64,000 bases of DNA from Gemmatimonadales bacterium. Its GTDB lineage: Bacteria > Gemmatimonadota > Gemmatimonadetes > Palauibacterales > Palauibacteraceae. The position numbers and the translations under genes are program-made. The stretch spans positions 1 to 64,000 of the forward strand of contig VXQX01000014.1 of assembly GCA_009838765.1 (NCBI GenBank), written 5' to 3'. Shown here one piece after another: positions 17,129 to 24,648 of this stretch (position 1 is the first letter of the stretch; every line of letters starts with the position of its first letter). The notes under the pieces were generated by a model. The model made no database searches, was not told the origin of the DNA, and was given only the letters and a program-made list of their open reading frames with translations.

Positions 17129-18081
17129 TGGCATCGGTCTTTCTCACCGGGGGAAGCGGGTTCCTCGGCGGCCATCTCGCCGAGGCCCTCGTCGCGGCCG
17201 GACATCACGTGACCGCCAGCGTGCGGCGCACGAGCGACACGCGTCGTCTCGATCGCCTCGAGTTGAGGAAGATCGAACTCGACCTCGGGGTGGAGGGCGG
17301 GCCGCAGGCGGCCGCGGTGCTCGCGGAGTGCGCCGCCGTCGTGCACTGCGGCGCGCTGACGCGGGCGCGCGACGAGTCGGAGTTCATGGCCGTCAATGCG
17401 GCCGGCACGCGGAGCCTCGCGAGAGCGGCGGCGGATGCGGGAGTCCGACGGTTCGTCTTCATCAGCAGCCTCGCCGCCCGCGGTCCGGATGGCGCGGGCG
17501 GGCCCGTGAGCCCGTACGGGCGGTCGAAAGCCGAAGCCGAGGCGGCGCTCGCCTCGGTCCGCGGGTCGATGCAGGTCGCCGTGCTCAGGCCGGGGGGCGT
17601 CTATGGCCCGCGCGACACAGACCTGCTGCCGCTCTTCCGGCTGGCGGCTCGCGGGTGGACCGCGATTCCGCGCAGCCACGCGCCCCTGCAGCCGGTGTAC
17701 GTCGCCGATGTCGTCTCGGCCGTAGTGGCTGCCCTCGACGCGGCGCCGGCGCCGCTCCCGCTTCCCATCGCCGCGGCGGAACGCCATTCCTGGGACGTGG
17801 TGGCGCGCGCGCTGATGGCCGCCGTGGACCGCCCGGGGCGCGTCCTGAGGCTGCCGCCCGCAGTCTTTCTCGCCGCCGGGGCGCTGTCGGAACTCGCTTG
17901 CCGCCTGACGGGGAAGCCCCCCGCCTTCGACCGGCGCCGCGCGCGGGACCTGTCCGCGTACGCCTGGACCTGCGACATCGAGCCGAGCCGAAGGGTCCTC
18001 GACCCGTGGCGGCCGAGGATCGGCATCGAAGAGGGGCTGGCGCGCACCGCCGAGTGGTATCGCCGAAGGGACTGGCTGTGA
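17128..18081 (+). CDS. NAD-dependent epimerase/dehydratase-family reductase, CerR-like
   Basis: A 317-residue extended SDR. The N-terminal Rossmann motif is LTGGSGFLGGHLAEAL, FISSLAARGPDG is the Ser region, and PYGRSKAEAE supplies the catalytic Tyr-x-x-x-Lys. VLRPGGVYGPRDTDLLPLF follows. In Caulobacter an SDR of this type (CerR) reduces the ketone of the sphingoid intermediate. The start is a GTG whose G is the last base of the preceding TAG, so translation is likely coupled; the 3' end overlaps the next gene by four bases (GTGA). Confidence 0.78.
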   Translation: MASVFLTGGSGFLGGHLAEALVAAGHHVTASVRRTSDTRRLDRLELRKIELDLGVEGGPQAAAVLAECAAVVHCGALTRARDESEFMAVNAAGTRSLARAAADAGVRRFVFISSLAARGPDGAGGPVSPYGRSKAEAEAALASVRGSMQVAVLRPGGVYGPRDTDLLPLFRLAARGWTAIPRSHAPLQPVYVADVVSAVVAALDAAPAPLPLPIAAAERHSWDVVARALMAAVDRPGRVLRLPPAVFLAAGALSELACRLTGKPPAFDRRRARDLSAYAWTCDIEPSRRVLDPWRPRIGIEEGLARTAEWYRRRDWL

Positions 18082-18959
18082 GCGGCGACCCCGGCGGAGG
18101 GCTCCTGCCCGTCGATCGCGCCGCCATCGGCTACCTCGGTTGCACCGGCCTCGTTTCGCTGGCGTTCGGTGGCCTGACCGGCGGTGGCATCGCGGCGGCC
18201 CACGCGATCGCCGTCTTCGGGATCACGCGCCTTGCGGCCTGGCACCCGCGCGCGGGCCTGGCCGCGATCGCGAGGGCAGCGTACGCCGTGCTGCTCACGC
18301 CCCTCCTGTATGCGGAACTCGCGGTCCTCAACCGCTTTCTCACGCAGCGGTACTTCGACGCGACGGTGCAGGCCTGGGACGCCGCCATGTTCGGCGGGCA
18401 GCCGAGCATCGGCCTCAGCGCGTCGCTCCCCTGGCTCCCCTTCTCCGAGGTGTTGCACCTGGGCTACTTCGCCTACTACGCCATCGTCCCCACCGCCATC
18501 CTGGGCGTGTTCGCGACGCGGGGGCTCGAGGCCATGCAGCGGACCGCCCTCGCCGTGGCCGTCGCCTTCTTCGTCTCCTATCTCATCTTCATGTTCTTCC
18601 CCGTCGCCGGCCCCCGATACGAGTTCGCCCGGATCGGCGGCGAGATCGGCGAGGGGACGCTGTTCGGGATCGTGCACGGGATCCTGGAGGCCGGCTCGTC
18701 AAAGGGCACGGCCTTTCCCAGCTCGCACATCGCCGCCTCGCTGGCCGGGGTGGTGGCCGCCGGGCGCGAGGATCGACGCTGGTTCTGGCTCCTCATCATC
18801 CCCGAACTCGCGTTGACCGCGGGGACGGTGTACGGTCGCTTCCATTATGCGGCCGACGCCCTGGCGGGCATCCTGCTCGGGCTGCTGGTCTGCGCCGTAC
18901 TGCGCGCGGTCGAGCCCCGGGGCGTCCGGGCCGCCGAAGGCGGGCAACCCGCGGCCTGA
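18078..18959 (+). CDS. PAP2-family membrane phosphatase/transferase
   Basis: A 293-residue polytopic membrane protein with about six hydrophobic segments. The PAP2 active-site motifs are present late in the chain: FPSSHIAASLAG (motif 2) and YGRFHYAADALAGI (motif 3). Members hydrolyse or transfer lipid phosphates; in sphingolipid-making organisms such enzymes include inositol-phosphoceramide synthases. The GTG start lies inside the stop of the reductase gene (GTGA overlap). Its place at the end of the ceramide operon suggests it dephosphorylates or adds a head group to ceramide, which is inference. Confidence 0.82.
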   Translation: MSGDPGGGLLPVDRAAIGYLGCTGLVSLAFGGLTGGGIAAAHAIAVFGITRLAAWHPRAGLAAIARAAYAVLLTPLLYAELAVLNRFLTQRYFDATVQAWDAAMFGGQPSIGLSASLPWLPFSEVLHLGYFAYYAIVPTAILGVFATRGLEAMQRTALAVAVAFFVSYLIFMFFPVAGPRYEFARIGGEIGEGTLFGIVHGILEAGSSKGTAFPSSHIAASLAGVVAAGREDRRWFWLLIIPELALTAGTVYGRFHYAADALAGILLGLLVCAVLRAVEPRGVRAAEGGQPAA

Positions 18960-19008
18960 ACCGCGCATCAAAGCGGTGGATTCGGAAGGTGACCTTCAGA
19001 GGGATGAC

Positions 19009-19566
19009 GTGGAAGAACGCGACCTGATCGCCTGCGCCAAGGCGGGAGAGCGATCCGCGATGGGAGAGTTGTACGAACTCCACGCGCGGCGCGTCTACAC
19101 CGTGATTCGCCGCCTCGTGGGCGACGATCACCTCGCGGAGGACCTCTCCCAGGAAGCGTGGATCCGTGCGTTCGAGAAGCTCCACCTCTTCCGGGGCGAC
19201 GCGGCCTTCGGCACGTGGCTCTACCGGTTGGCGACGAACGTGGCGCTCAACCGGCTGCGCCGGTCGTCGAAGCGGCGCCCGGTGGAATCCGCCGCCGAGC
19301 TTCCGCGCGTCGTGCGGGCGCACGACGACGTGATCGTGACGCGGCGGGTGCTGACCAGGGCGCTGGATCAGTTGCCGCCGGGATACCGGAGGGTCCTCGT
19401 GCTGCACGACATGGAGGGCTGGACGCACAACGATATCGCCGAGGCTCTGGGGTGTTCGCCCGGCACGTCGAAATCACAGTTGCACAAGGCGCGGGCGCGC
19501 ATGCGGAAGCTCATCGCCCCGGAGGATTCCGGGAACGGCGGTGCGAGGGGCGAAGCGGGCCTCTGA
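19009..19566 (+). CDS. ECF-type RNA polymerase sigma factor
   Basis: A 185-residue sigma-70 family factor. Region 2 spans ERDLIACAKAGERSAMGELYELHARRVYTVIRRLVGDDHLAEDLSQEAWIRAF and FGTWLYRLATNVALNRLRR. Region 4 contains LPPGYRRVLVLHDMEGWTHNDIAEALGCSPGTSKSQLHKARARM. The GTG at 19009 has AGAGGG 5 bases upstream; longer in-frame starts have no site. The following anti-sigma gene makes this a standard ECF pair, probably responding to envelope stress. It starts only 50 bases after the PAP2 gene. Confidence 0.93.
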   Translation: MEERDLIACAKAGERSAMGELYELHARRVYTVIRRLVGDDHLAEDLSQEAWIRAFEKLHLFRGDAAFGTWLYRLATNVALNRLRRSSKRRPVESAAELPRVVRAHDDVIVTRRVLTRALDQLPPGYRRVLVLHDMEGWTHNDIAEALGCSPGTSKSQLHKARARMRKLIAPEDSGNGGARGEAGL

Positions 19567-19580
19567 GAGGGATAGAAGAG

Positions 19581-20279
19581 ATGGCGAACCACATGGATGC
19601 CGAGCGAATCTCGGCGCTGCTCGACGAGCCGTGGGCGGACCGGGACTGCCGGGCCCACCTCGAGACGTGCAGAGAGTGCCAGGCGGAGTTCGAGAGGCTG
19701 AGCCGGATGCGCATGGCATTGTCCGCGCTTCCGGATGAGAAGGCGCCGGCCGGACAATGGGCTGCCATCGAAGCCGCGCTCGACGCGGGCGGGACGCGTG
19801 CCGGCGTCGGCCGAATCGGAGGAAGCCTCGCCGGCCGTCTGTTCGTCCGGGCGCCGCTCCAGGCCGCCGCCGCCCTCGTGTTGTTCGCCGGCGGCGTGAT
19901 CGCCGGCCTCCAGTTCACGGGCGCCCGCTCCGCGAACTCGCCGGCCGCGGATCTCGCCGATCTCCCGGCCGTCGTCTCCACCGATGATGGTCGCGCCCTC
20001 GTGGATGGGCTCAGCCGGATGGAATCGCTGCGGTCGCCGCTCAGACAGGTCGGAGAGGGGGCGATGGATCTCGCTTCCGAAGGCGGACCGAGGGTGCGGG
20101 ATCCGCTGGAGGTGGCGCAGAGACTGGCGACGCTCGAGGGATACATTCGAGCCCTGCGGGACCGCCTCGAGACGAGTCCCGACGATCCGTTCGCCAGCGC
20201 TTATCTGCTTGAACTCGTGGAGACGCGCGATCGACTCGCGGAGGATCTCGGCCGCGCAAGCGGGACGCGAACCTGGTGA
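19581..20279 (+). CDS. anti-sigma factor with zinc-binding N terminus and one membrane segment
   Basis: A 232-residue protein. The N terminus carries the zinc anti-sigma pattern His-x3-Cys-x2-Cys (HLETCRECQAEF). A single hydrophobic segment (PLQAAAALVLFAGGVIAGLQF) lies around residues 93-113. The C-terminal region outside the membrane is partly coiled coil (MESLRSPLRQVGEG, LEGYIRALRDRLET, LVETRDRLAEDLG). It should hold the ECF factor encoded 14 bases upstream at the membrane until signalled. It is co-translated with the downstream PDZ gene through a GTGA overlap. Confidence 0.88.
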   Translation: MANHMDAERISALLDEPWADRDCRAHLETCRECQAEFERLSRMRMALSALPDEKAPAGQWAAIEAALDAGGTRAGVGRIGGSLAGRLFVRAPLQAAAALVLFAGGVIAGLQFTGARSANSPAADLADLPAVVSTDDGRALVDGLSRMESLRSPLRQVGEGAMDLASEGGPRVRDPLEVAQRLATLEGYIRALRDRLETSPDDPFASAYLLELVETRDRLAEDLGRASGTRTW

Positions 20280-21382
20280 CCCGGCTCCTCCCGCGGCCGC
20301 GTATGTCGCTGGCTTCGTCCCTGGCTCTGGGCGCCCTGCCGTTCGCCGCCCTTGCCGGCGTCGCGCAGGAGGGCGGGACGGCGGCGTCCGCCGGCTGGAT
20401 CGGAGTGCGGGTCGAGGAACGCTACAACTGCGGCTGGGAGACTTCGGAGGACTGGAAGAACTGCACGCTCATCCTCCGGATTCGCGAGATGCAGGAAGGC
20501 GGTCCGGCGGAGCGTGCGGGGCTCCGCGCCGGCGACCGGCTCGCGACGATGGATGGCGTGGAACTCACCCTCGCCAACCTGCCCGACCGGCTCGCGTCGA
20601 TTCGGGCGAGCGTTCCCGTTCGGCTGGATGTGACCCGAGACGGGGTGGACCACTCTTTCGAAGTCCTGCCCGAGGTCCGGCCGCCGGACGCGGACGCTGT
20701 TCCGATGGTGGGCCGCCGCACGGTCGTGGCGACCGCCGGGAGCCGACAGCGGAACACGTTCGTCCTCTGGCTGACGGATCCGGCCGAGGGCGATCGCCCC
20801 GGTTTCGCGCTCACCGTCCGCGATACGGAGGACATCGGCGTCGCCGTGGAACCCTCCGCCGTGCGGGTCGTCGACGGTCGGCTCAACCTGCTTCCGGTGC
20901 GTGACCGGTCCGCCTCGGAGTTGCCGGCCGTCCGCCGTGAAGTGCTGAGCGATCTCCGGCGGGAATCGGAATCGGCGTATCGGAACTTCACGGTCGCGCT
21001 GGAGCGCGTCGGGGCGGTACGGGCCCGCCTCTCGCCGGCGGAGTTCCGGCGCCGCGCGATTCGCATCGCCGAGCTGGCATTGGCGGAAACCGAACTCGCG
21101 GTCCGCTTCCAACGCACATTCGCCGGGGCCGAGTTCGAGCCCGTGCGCAACTTTTCCGACCGGCGCGGCCTCGACGGCCTTCTCGTGCTCAGGGTCGCCG
21201 GGGGGACGGTCACCGACCGGCTCGGGCTCGGGCCGGGAGATCTCCTCGTGAGAGCGGGCGACCGTCCCATACGCGACGTGGAGGATCTCGTCGCCGCGCT
21301 GGAATCGGCAAGGAACGAGGGTCTCGGGGTGGTGTGGGTTCGGGGAGGCGAAGAGATGAGCGGAGTCTGGCCCCGGCGCTGA
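20276..21382 (+). CDS. secreted protein with two PDZ domains
   Basis: A 368-residue protein with an N-terminal signal (MSLASSLALGALPFAALAGVAQ) and two PDZ domains. The first is around residues 40-130 (GGPAERAGLRAGDRLATMDGVEL); the second is near the C terminus (GGTVTDRLGLGPGDLLVRAGDRPIRDVEDLV). No protease domain is present. Because its GTG start overlaps the anti-sigma stop codon, it may act as the periplasmic sensor or as a regulator of anti-sigma cleavage; this is inferred from context only. Confidence 0.85.
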   Translation: MTRLLPRPRMSLASSLALGALPFAALAGVAQEGGTAASAGWIGVRVEERYNCGWETSEDWKNCTLILRIREMQEGGPAERAGLRAGDRLATMDGVELTLANLPDRLASIRASVPVRLDVTRDGVDHSFEVLPEVRPPDADAVPMVGRRTVVATAGSRQRNTFVLWLTDPAEGDRPGFALTVRDTEDIGVAVEPSAVRVVDGRLNLLPVRDRSASELPAVRREVLSDLRRESESAYRNFTVALERVGAVRARLSPAEFRRRAIRIAELALAETELAVRFQRTFAGAEFEPVRNFSDRRGLDGLLVLRVAGGTVTDRLGLGPGDLLVRAGDRPIRDVEDLVAALESARNEGLGVVWVRGGEEMSGVWPRR

Positions 21383-21421
21383 CGGCTCGCGAATTCCCGC
21401 GCCGCCACCTTAGGTTTTTGC

Positions 21422-21910
21422 ATGGCTCGAAACCGCCCGCGACAGCGAAGCCGCATCACACGTAGAGGGCGCCTGCGCGTCCGGATGGATGCGTACGCCG
21501 TCCTCGCGGCCTTCCTCATTGGAATCGGGCCGGGCCCGGCCGTTCAGCCCTGCCCGCAACATCAAGCCGCGCACGGCGAAGAGTCGGAGACGACCCAGGC
21601 CGTCGCGCTCCACGGGACGCACGCGCACGGCCACTCCGACGGCCGCGCGGACGGCCACCCCGGCGGCCACGCGGAATCCGCTCACGCCGAACGCTCGGGT
21701 GCCGCGCCGGCGCATCCCCATTCGGACGGGCCCTGCGACTGCCTCGGCACCTGCCTCACCTGCTCGGGTCCGGCGCACGTGGCCTCCGCCGTGCGGACGG
21801 CCCAGCCAACCTCGGAAAACCGTTCGCCGCTCGGAGAGCGACCCGACTCCACGCCCGCTCCCGACCCGACGGCCTACCTCAGACCGTTCGCTCAACCGCC
21901 CCCGGCCTGA
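21422..21910 (+). CDS. His-rich small secreted protein with CxCxxxCxxC motif, possible metal binder
   Basis: A 162-residue protein. A hydrophobic segment (AYAVLAAFLIGIGPGPAV) follows an Arg-rich N terminus. Then comes a His-rich stretch (HGTHAHGHSDGRADGHPGGH, AHPHSDG) and the Cys motif CDCLGTCLTC. Such composition suggests copper or other metal binding in the periplasm. The next gene, an outer-membrane protein rich in Met and His near its N terminus, supports a metal-related pair. No defined family is recognised. An internal ATG at 21485 would give a more typical signal peptide. Confidence 0.6.
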   Translation: MARNRPRQRSRITRRGRLRVRMDAYAVLAAFLIGIGPGPAVQPCPQHQAAHGEESETTQAVALHGTHAHGHSDGRADGHPGGHAESAHAERSGAAPAHPHSDGPCDCLGTCLTCSGPAHVASAVRTAQPTSENRSPLGERPDSTPAPDPTAYLRPFAQPPPA

Positions 21911-22067
21911 CTCCTCGACTCAAGCCCGTACAAGTCGTGCGGAGTGCGAACCGCGTCGGCCGCTGAGGCCGCCGCGCGCGCCCGTGCCCGTTGCCGAATC
22001 GATCCCGGCGCCCGTTTGCCGCGTGCATCGATCGGCGGCGCACCCTTATCGAACGAGGAGTCGAACC

Positions 22068-23090
22068 TTGAAGAAAAGCACCATACTCGGCGCATACGCG
22101 CTGCTCGTCCTTGCCGCGCCCGCCACCGCGCAGTGGAACGCATCGCGCGCGGACAGCCACGCCCCCATCGGAGTCATGGGCGACCACCGCCACGAGGCGG
22201 GCGAGGCGATGCTCTCCTACCGCTACATGACGATGGCCATGGAGGGGAGCCGAATCGGCACGGATCCCATCGCCGACGCGGACATCGTCTCTCCGAGCGG
22301 AGGGTTCATGATCACGCCGACCCGCATGCCCATGACAATGCACATGCTGGGGGCCATGTTCGCGCCGTCCGATCGCATCACGTTCATGGCCATGCTCCCC
22401 TTCGTGTCGAGTTCGATGGACCACCTTACTCGCCACGGCGGGTCGTTCACGACCGAATCGAGCGGCATGGGCGACGTCAAGGTGGGCGCCATGATCGGCC
22501 TGGCCGATTGGGCGAACCAGTCGCTCCACCTGAACGCGGTGGTCGGCCTGCCGACCGGTTCGATCGAAGAGAGGGGCGTCCTGCCCATCAGTCAGGGGAT
22601 GGAAGTGCAGCTCCCCTACCCGATGCAGATCGGTTCCGGCACGCTCGACCTGCGCCCCGGCCTCACCTGGCTGGGCCAGGCCGGCGACTGGTCCTGGGGA
22701 GCACAGGGGAACGCCGTGATGCGCACGGGCAGGAACGACCGCGACTGGGCGCTCGGCAACAAGGTGCAGGGCACCGCCTGGTGGGCCCGGTTGCTGGGGC
22801 GCAACGTCTCGGCGGGCCTGCGGCTGGTTGCGACCCGGACCGGGAACATCGACGGGAGGGACGCCGCCCCCAGCGTGAACCCGCAAATGGTACCCACGGC
22901 CCGCACCGATCTCCGCGCAGGTACCGTGGTTGAGGGGGGCGTGAGCTTCAACCTCTACATCCCCCGGGCCAAGGCCTTTCGGATCGCCGGCGAGGTGCTC
23001 CTGCCCCTCGTTCGCGACCTCGAGGGTCCACAGCTCGAAACCGACCTGACCTTCGTGCTGGGACTGCAGTTCGTGCCCATAAGTCACTGA
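22068..23090 (+). CDS. outer-membrane beta-barrel protein of the Phenol_MetA_deg/transporter type
   Basis: A 340-residue protein with signal KKSTILGAYALLVLAAPATAQW. The start is a TTG at 22068 with GAGGAG 7 bases upstream; no ATG or GTG fits. The mature chain starts with a His/Met-rich part (GVMGDHRHEAGEAMLSYRYMTMAMEG, PMTMHMLG). It then shows repeated beta-strand pairs such as LHLNAVVGLPTGSIEER and LDLRPGLTWLGQAGDWSWGAQGNAVMRTG, as in the outer-membrane proteins annotated as transporter or MetA-pathway. It may form the outer-membrane part of a metal-handling pair with the preceding gene. Confidence 0.7.
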   Translation: MKKSTILGAYALLVLAAPATAQWNASRADSHAPIGVMGDHRHEAGEAMLSYRYMTMAMEGSRIGTDPIADADIVSPSGGFMITPTRMPMTMHMLGAMFAPSDRITFMAMLPFVSSSMDHLTRHGGSFTTESSGMGDVKVGAMIGLADWANQSLHLNAVVGLPTGSIEERGVLPISQGMEVQLPYPMQIGSGTLDLRPGLTWLGQAGDWSWGAQGNAVMRTGRNDRDWALGNKVQGTAWWARLLGRNVSAGLRLVATRTGNIDGRDAAPSVNPQMVPTARTDLRAGTVVEGGVSFNLYIPRAKAFRIAGEVLLPLVRDLEGPQLETDLTFVLGLQFVPISH

Positions 23091-23106
23091 TAGGCGACGC
23101 GTTACG

Positions 23107-23137
23107 GCGCGGGAGCCGCACCGTTCGGCTCCCGTGC
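23107..23137 (+). terminator. hairpin after the outer-membrane protein gene
   Basis: A 12-bp stem (GCGCGGGAGCCG / CGGCTCCCGTGC, one G-T pair) with a 7-base loop begins 17 bases after the stop codon. There is no T-run, so it may be a weak terminator or an mRNA 3'-end stabiliser. Confidence 0.45.
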
Positions 23138-23311
23138 GGCGTTGCCGCGAGACTCGCTTGAAGGGTCTGACTGCATGAGGTCCGTATACATACAATGCGC
23201 TCGTATACTCTCGGCACGGTTTGTCATCGGTGAAGGGCGGGCGTACTCTCCTCTCCCGCCGTCACCGGTCCCCGGCAGGCGAAGATCCCCGAAACCTCTC
23301 GAGAAACCCCC

Positions 23312-24565
23312 ATGTCCGACGCGCCTCCCGCATATGACACCCTGCGCACTCCCTCCGACGGCGACATCATCCGCATGGCGGGCGACCGCCTCGACGTGCC
23401 CGACCGTCCGATCATTCCCTTCATCGAAGGAGACGGGATCGGTCCCGACATCTGGCGCGCCGCGAGCGCGGTGCTCGAAGCGGCCGTCGAGAGGGCCTAC
23501 GGTGACGAGCGGCGAATCGCCTGGTTCGAGGTGCTCGCGGGCCGGAAGGCGTTCGATCGCACCGGGGACTGGCTTCCCGAGGACACGCTCCGCGCCATCC
23601 GGCATCACCGGGTCGCGATCAAGGGACCCCTCACGACGCCCGTGGGCGGAGGGATCCGGTCGCTCAACGTGGCGCTGCGCCAGCAACTCGACCTGTTTGC
23701 CTGCGTCCGGCCGGTACGCTGGTTCGAGGGTGTCCCGTCGCCGGTTCGCCAGCCGGACCTCGTCGACATGACGATCTTCCGCGAGAACACCGAGGACATC
23801 TACGCCGGCATCGAGTGGGAAGCCGGCAGTGAGGAGGCCCGCCGTCTGCGCGCCTTCCTGTGCGACGAGATGGGCGTCTCGACGATCCGTTTCCCGGACA
23901 CGAGTTCCTTCGGGGTGAAGCCGATCTCGCGGGAAGGGACGCAGCGGCTCGTCCGCGCCGCGATCCGCTACGCCCGCGACCGGGGATACGGCAGCGTCAC
24001 GCTGGTCCACAAGGGGAACATCATGAAGTTCACCGAGGGCGGTTTCCGCGACTGGGGCTACGAACTCGCGAAGGACGAGTTCGGCGCACGGGAGATCGGC
24101 GGCGGACCCTGGTGCGAGACCTCGGACGGGATCGTCGTCAAGGACGTGATCGCCGACGCGTTTCTACAGCAGATCCTCACGCGGCCCGCGGAGTATGACG
24201 TGATCGCGACCATGAATCTGAACGGAGACTACATCTCGGACGCGCTCGCCGCGCAGGTGGGCGGGATCGGCATCGCCCCCGGCGCGAACATCAACTACGA
24301 GACGGGCCACGCGATCTTCGAAGCGACGCACGGCACCGCGCCGAAGTACGCGGGGCAGGACAAGGTGAACCCGGGATCCGTCATCCTGTCGGGGGAGATG
24401 ATGCTGCGGCACCTGGGGTGGAACGAAGCTGCAGACCTTATCGTATCTTCCCTGAGCGCCACGATAAGCGAGAAGCGCGTGACGTACGACTTCGAGCGCC
24501 TGATGGAAGGCGCGACGCTCCTCAGGTGCAGCGAGTTCGGTCAGGCCATGATCGACAACATGTGA
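23312..24565 (+). CDS. icd: NADP-dependent isocitrate dehydrogenase
   Basis: A 417-residue protein very close in layout to E. coli Icd. It has [30 protein letters not shown] (with the regulatory-site Ser), [32 protein letters not shown] and [37 protein letters not shown] preference follows from [10 protein letters not shown] (Lys-Tyr) and TYDFERLM (Tyr, Arg), the residues that bind the 2'-phosphate in E. coli Icd. It oxidatively decarboxylates isocitrate to 2-oxoglutarate in the TCA cycle. It is a single gene with a 174-base leader after the preceding hairpin. Confidence 0.96.
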   Translation: MSDAPPAYDTLRTPSDGDIIRMAGDRLDVPDRPIIPFIEGDGIGPDIWRAASAVLEAAVERAYGDERRIAWFEVLAGRKAFDRTGDWLPEDTLRAIRHHRVAIKGPLTTPVGGGIRSLNVALRQQLDLFACVRPVRWFEGVPSPVRQPDLVDMTIFRENTEDIYAGIEWEAGSEEARRLRAFLCDEMGVSTIRFPDTSSFGVKPISREGTQRLVRAAIRYARDRGYGSVTLVHKGNIMKFTEGGFRDWGYELAKDEFGAREIGGGPWCETSDGIVVKDVIADAFLQQILTRPAEYDVIATMNLNGDYISDALAAQVGGIGIAPGANINYETGHAIFEATHGTAPKYAGQDKVNPGSVILSGEMMLRHLGWNEAADLIVSSLSATISEKRVTYDFERLMEGATLLRCSEFGQAMIDNM

Positions 24566-24648
24566 CAGACCCGGCACCCGTCGTTCGCCGGGAGATCGGG
24601 GATCGGGAGGTCCGGTCCCGGCAGTCGTTGTATCCGATGGAGAAAGAG

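Noticed and set aside
15839-17134. Open frame antisense to the GNAT-like gene
   Set aside because: No recognisable domain; the plus-strand gene has operon overlaps and family motifs.
23204-23209. TATACT as an icd promoter -10 box
   Set aside because: No acceptable -35 at the right distance, so the resemblance alone is too weak to list as a promoter.
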